From assembly GCA_030762175.1 (NCBI GenBank), contig CM060842.1, positions 51,180,501 through 51,244,500 on the forward strand: 64,000 nucleotides of DNA, read 5' to 3'. The stretch is from Metallyticus violacea (taxonomy: Eukaryota > Arthropoda > Insecta > Mantodea > Metallyticidae). Shown one piece after another: positions 59,451 through 64,000 of the stretch. Both the position numbers and the translations under genes were made by a program. The stretch's first letter is position 1. Each line of letters opens with the position of its first letter. The notes under the pieces are model-generated. The model made no database searches. It was not told the DNA's origin and worked only from the letters and a program-made list of their open reading frames with translations.

Positions 59451-62096
59451 TATAGCAACAGTAATAAAACAAATAAAAATGAAAAAAAAAACTGAAAAAT
59501 AAGCACATTTTTTAGTGTCGACCGCAATAGCTCGCTAAAACACAGGCGTAAACGAAACGGGTAAAACAAGAAATAAAACTGCGAATCTTGAACGTTCGCC
59601 ATTAACTTCTAAAATTACTACAAGATGGGGCTTGGAATGCAAAGGGAAAACAGAAACATTACGGTATCTGAACTTAATCGTTTCAGTGAAAATATGCTTT
59701 TCCGATAAAATGCTGGATTAGTCAAGGCAGGACGTTTCTAACATTTCCTATAAGGTAAGATTGTGTCCAGGTTTTAGAAAACGGAGCTGAAGTACGGACA
59801 CTGCCAAATGCGAAAGATTAATAGCTGAAAATGCAAAAAAGTTTATAGCCCGGGATATGCTGTTGTTAGTGCTAACAGAAAGTTCCCCCAAAATTGTATG
59901 TTTCTTTATCTTTTACATTTTATTAGGAAGGAATATAACCTTAAAATATAATTTAATAAAACTAAAGCACATACATTTACTAGAAAATATCTATTCAGAA
60001 CCAAAATTATACCTGTTCCGATTTTATTCTAGAACAATGAAAAGGGGAAAAAAAAAAAAAAAAAAAAAAATCAGTTACGCCCAGGACAGAAATGACATTT
60101 TAAAGGTTGTATTAGAATGGACAAATCTTATAATTAAATAGCTTTTGCATAAACGAAAGAGTAGAAGAGCAAAAAGAAGTGCAAAAATTTACCAAATATG
60201 CAAGAAACATGACTTCAAACTAAAGGAAAAAAGAAACTTGAGTCTATTAGTGAAAAGATGAAATAAAGACTTAAGCCATAAAAGGAAAAATAAAGAGAAG
60301 TAATTAATAATGCAACTTCATTATATTTCAAAATGAACACGTTTTCCTAGTCTGCTTAGTCAAACACCATTTTCAAGTTTTCCATTCTCTCGTTAAGTTC
60401 TACACAAGAAAACAAAAACACATCGGTGTGAGACATCAACAACATGGTGGTCAGCGCGAGAGGCACTAGCGCCACTGCTCTAGAAGGTTTTCTGACTCAA
60501 CTTCTTGCCTTCCTCTCAAGAAGACATTTTGTGGCTGAGACATATTGTTCACATTATTCAAGATAAGCCAGTAACACAAAACACCGTCTTCTGCAACATC
60601 TACCACGCAAAAAACCAGACCAGCTGCATACTTGACCTTCCTAGAAACCGAACTGCTCCGTCTGCTTCATCTTTGGCTACTTATAACGCATTATGTGACT
60701 GCTGTTTTTGTGAAGTAGTTCTGTGGTTCATGGAAACTTTCTGCTTTTGGTACACAACAGCTTCCAATTTATCCTTCATTTTCAGCGTTCGCTTGGAATG
60801 TTCTAGAAAGGGTTTTCAAATATAGCATTTCTGTTTATCGTTTTGTCTGCTGGCATGTTAAGGTTTCTTAGCTTTTAATGGTATAAAATATAGAGTATAT
60901 AGGGTGTATATATACATATATAAATATATACCTCTATATTGCTACTTCCATAGGATATTAGCCCATTCACGCGTTATTGTCGTTATCTTTCCTACTTTTA
61001 TTACATCCAGATTTTGACAAATATCTTAATTTTTGTTTGGTTAGTTAAGTATTAGTACAAGAGGTCTAAACAATGTGATTATTGTTGTTGTAATTATTTC
61101 TCCTGAACAGCATAACATTTCCGTGATAAGGGCTTTATACAAATTTAAATATCTTCCTTTGGGGACTTTAAAATATATTGCTATTTTGTTTCTAATAATT
61201 TATTGTGTCTGCAGCAATATGTCATTAATTTTTTATTTGTTGGCATCCCAAATAATAAAAAGGATTAATCTTCCTTAACATGATTTTTTTACTGTTGAAA
61301 ATTACACGCAGTATAAAATTAAGTTAAATACACTTCAATTTGTAGAAACACATTGCATACATTTTATCTTTCCACGCACACAGGCAGTAACTAGCTGCGT
61401 GTGCTGCCTTTGAAGAGCATGCATAGTCACAGTGTGTTATTTGCATGTTATAGAATAATATAAATTAATCCGCGAATATTGGTTGACTCGCAACATTTTT
61501 AAATCTGAACTGCCACAGGTGAATCAAAGTGTGTTTAGGTGGAGCAGTAAAGGGAACATTTTAAGCATCGTCTTTGAAAAAAGGCAAGACGGGGAGGGAG
61601 AGTGTATACCGCATCGCTCTGCACTGTCGCTTTCCTCTACTTCCGGGAGCATGGGAAGTTAAAATGTATCCAGTATACAGGAACATTAGGAAAAAATAAA
61701 CAATGAAAGTTATTTAGTTGAAATTTACAAAAGAATTGCAGCATGGACAAGAGAGAGCGACAATTCAAACATTGGAAGGCATTTCTCAGTTCAGTGTCAG
61801 GGGTAGATTGGTTGACCAGAAAAGAAATACAAATAAATAGATTTACTCAACCTACAGATGTTACAATTTTGTTATCATTATCATCATATACACTTAATAG
61901 ACTAGGTCTAACTTGTTTCGACCTCACAGCAAATCTTTCCATCTCGTTTACGGTCTTCAATACTTCTTTTTCTGATTGGCTAATACTTTAGTGCAGTTTT
62001 TTGCCACGTTTTATTTTCCATTCGCTCCACATGATTTTTTCAGCTACCCCTGTATTCCTCTATTTTTTGTCTTTTGAATACATCAGTAATTATGAG
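59451..62096. other. Unassigned interval
   Basis: No element was recognised. An A run of about 21 lies at 60049-60070. A plus frame at 60505-60825 (106 codons) is slightly GC-richer than its surroundings but resembles no known family. A segment at 60890-60940 is (TA)-rich. Confidence 0.4.
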
Positions 62097-62390
62097 TTTT
62101 ATTTTAATGGTGTTTAACGCCCGTTTTTACTACTGGGGCACCACAGGCGGCGAACACTGGTGATACATGAAATGATACATTGGGAAAAGATTATTTTAAG
62201 GAAGGAAACGTTCCAGGCCAAAGTTTAGGGTACCTCCCCGGCATTTTCCAGTCACTCCAGTCCAGAAGACTGGGGGAAACCTGAAAAAAAAAAAAAAAAC
62301 CTTAGTCAGGGAGGACGGTCCTGGCGGGATTCGAACTCCAGGCTTCCCGCTCACGAATCCGTGCCTTAATGACTTCGGCCACCCGTTGCG
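62097..62390 (-). mobile_element. SINE-2 copy with perfect 11-bp direct repeat
   Basis: The reverse complement gives the full family: tRNA-like head (A-box-like GTGGCCGAAGTCATTAAGGC, B-box-like GGAGTTCGAATCCC), the body (GGACCGTCCTCCCTGACTAA, ATGCCGGGGAGGTACCC, GTTTCCTTCC) and the 3' end GTGCCCCAGTAGTAAAAACG followed by GGCGTTAAAC. It is flanked by GTAATTATGAG on both sides (62086-62096 and 62391-62401), a perfect 11-base direct repeat. An A run of 17 interrupts the middle. Probably the youngest copy here. Confidence 0.92.
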
Positions 62391-62401
62391 GTAATTATGA
62401 G

Positions 62402-63256
62402 CTTATATGTTCATTTCTTATTCAGTAAACTTTCTTGAACTCTTTGGTTCTTTTTACATATATATAAGAACCCCACCATATAAAAACACCTACTCAGAAA
62501 TTGCACAGTACAAACAGGTATCGGCTTATCATAGATTCCCTAACTTTTATTTAATCATCAATTTTAAAGTCTCAGATATAAGATGGAGCTCTTTCCAGAA
62601 GCAGGATCAAATTGAAAAGTAAACAATCTAGAAGTCTAAAATTTAAGTGTAGAGCTATTGGAAACTATTGTTAAGGATTTGAATCAATTTTGAGGACTGC
62701 ACATAAAACCTCTTTCAAAGTTTAGCTTCATAAGGATCTGTCTAGTAGCTGCAAGTTTGACCGCCAGATAGCATTATGAAGCTAATGACAGTAAAAAGAC
62801 TCTTTGTGTGCTTGAATTTCATCATAATCCGTCCCTTTCCAACTGAATTGGCATAGGAAATTTAAGAAGGACCCGTTCTCTAATAATTTCATTTGAAGGT
62901 TGTTTGTTCAGTTTCAAAAGAGAGGGTGCTTGTGTAAGGAAAAGAGCAACGGGCGCCCTTGCTTGACAGAAGCGAGTGAGGTTAAAGAGGCTTTCCAACG
63001 GATTCTATACAATTAGAGGCACTCCGTATATCAACCAAAGTGTGGCGCACTTTACATCTGAAATCTGAAAATGTTGACCCCCTTCGCCTCACCAACGCAC
63101 TTCATAATTTTTACTCTTTGTGATGTTCCGCAAATTTGTCATTAGATCCAACTTTTGAAAATAACTTCTTTGATACTATACAAATAGTCAAACATGTTTG
63201 TATGTAAAAAGTGTTATATTAAATGTTACTAGATCTAGTCCTTCAACAGAATAAAT
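62402..63256. other. Unassigned interval
   Basis: Nothing recognised. A GC-richer patch near 62945-63010 (GGGCGCCCTTGCTTGACAG) has no known match. Confidence 0.45.
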
Positions 63257-63510
63257 CGCAGACTCGTGAGCGGGAGGTCTGGGGTTCGAATCCCGCTAGG
63301 ACCGTCCTCCCCGACTGAGGTTTTTTCCAGGTTTTCCTCAGTCCTCATAAATGGCAAATGCCGGGGAGGTACCCTAAACTTAGGCCTGGAACGTTTCCTT
63401 CCTTAAAAATAAATCCTTTCCCATATATAATTTCATTTCATGTATCACCAGTGTCCATCGCCTGTGGTGCCTCTGTAGCAAAAACGGGCGTTAAAAACTA
63501 TTCATTCATT
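63257..63510 (+). mobile_element. SINE-2 copy with target-site duplication
   Basis: A near full-length copy in the opposite orientation to the 62.1-kb copy. It has GCAGACTCGTGAGCGGGAGG, the B-box (GGGGTTCGAATCCC) at about 63281-63294, the body (GGACCGTCCTCCCCGACTGA, ATGCCGGGGAGGTACCC, CTTAGGCCTGGAACG), the 3' end GTGCCTCTGTAGC and an ATTCATT tail. The A-box half of the head is missing. It is flanked by CTTCAACAGAATAAA (63241-63255) and CTTCAACAAAATCAA (63511-63525), a direct repeat of about 15 bases with two mismatches. Confidence 0.9.
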
Positions 63511-63525
63511 CTTCAACAAAATCAA

Positions 63526-64000
63526 GTTAAGTCTATTTCTGTCCTTGGTTCATTGTGCTTGTATTACAGAAAAGAAATTACAAAGAAATTAAGCCATCTT
63601 CAAAATCTCTCCATCTGGTTCTTCACTTTTACAAAATGTAATATAGTCACATCATTTTTCTAGGCTTGATTCTGCTTTGGCATTTTCTGAGGTAGCCAAT
63701 TTCTTCATATTGAAAAACTGATCAAATCCTTTACTGTCGTCAATTTCTATAACTAGCTACCGGAAATCCAGCTATGATGTCACATTTCGAGGTTGAGAAC
63801 ATAAAAACATTGATTCGATTGTTAATTTAACCGGTCTGTAGCCAACGTCAGCACTCTTCATTTACTAGATGTTAACAACACTGAACACAGAAGGAATACG
63901 CACCACGTGTACGAAACAGGAATGAATAAATAAAATGCGAAAAAATTTACATCCAAAAAAAAGTATGCAGAAGCAATTTTTATTACAACAAAAGTGGACA
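63526..64000. other. AT-rich sequence to the end of the window
   Basis: Nothing recognisable. Confidence 0.5.

Noticed and set aside
1..64000. CRISPR array, bacterial operon, rRNA or intact tRNA gene
   Set aside because: No regularly spaced identical repeats with unique spacers, no dense gene packing, no ribosomal RNA signature, and no tRNA-like sequence with a pairing acceptor stem.

Overview
The window looks like a stretch of nuclear genome from an arthropod, most likely an insect with a large, AT-rich, repeat-rich genome. No complete protein-coding gene is visible. Open frames are short and usually overlap others on both strands, and there is no operon-like packing. What can be recognised is almost entirely decayed transposable elements. 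The families point to an insect: tRNA-derived SINEs, mariner, a Tc1/mariner lineage with the DUF4817-type helix-turn-helix domain, R1/I-like, Jockey-like and other non-LTR retrotransposons, a Mutator-like relic and hAT pieces. I could not determine the species.

Layout. 0-10 kb: a tRNA-SINE (1.7 kb), a TIR element with only a transposase N-terminus (2.4-2.9 kb), an R1/I-type LINE tail (3.8-4.3 kb, minus), a mariner 3' half (4.6-5.2 kb), two minus-strand SINEs (5.4 and 6.9 kb), a hAT-like end (6.5 kb) and a LINE tail (7.9-8.3 kb, minus). 10-25 kb: SINE-1 copies at 10.4, 12.5 and 22.8 kb, a GC-rich island at 11.6 kb, a second R1/I tail next to the most complete mariner (13.0-14.3 kb), DUF4817-type relics at 15.4 kb (plus) and 21.6-22.2 kb (minus), a Mutator-like relic at 17 kb, a second TIR-element copy at 23.8 kb and a 448-bp TA-flanked TIR element with an acidic reading frame at 24.7 kb. 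25-38 kb is sparse: a mariner relic at 29.1-29.9 kb, a gag-like LINE ORF1 trace at 31.2 kb, a compound trinucleotide repeat at 32.3 kb, a DUF4817-type relic at 33.8 kb and two abutting SINEs at 35.3-35.7 kb. 38-48 kb holds most of the nested insertions: a LINE (38.4-39.6 kb) interrupted by a SINE-1, a SINE-2 in what may be that LINE's tail (39.8-40.1 kb), a snapback element with a 14-bp direct repeat (40.9-41.1 kb), a TIR-element copy split by a LINE tail (41.2-42.2 kb), a hAT C-terminus (44.0 kb) and a long RT relic (46.3-48.1 kb). 48-64 kb: a DUF4817-type relic (51.7-52.2 kb), an inverted repeat (53.3 kb), a mariner end (54.7 kb), one plausible host exon on the minus strand (56.85-56.98 kb), the best-preserved TIR element abutting a tandem array of about 145-bp units (57.7-59.2 kb), and two SINE-2 copies with target-site duplications (62.1 and 63.3 kb).

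The elements are related through transposition. The LINEs would be the natural machinery for moving the SINEs, and one LINE tail and SINE-2 may share a TTCA-type 3' tail. The four TIR elements keep the ends and DNA-binding N-terminus of a DUF4817-like transposase but not its catalytic domain, so they would depend on full-length relatives. Nested insertions give relative ages. The best candidates for something new are the snapback element, the HTH-only TIR family, the tandem array beside one of its copies, and the isolated minus-strand exon.
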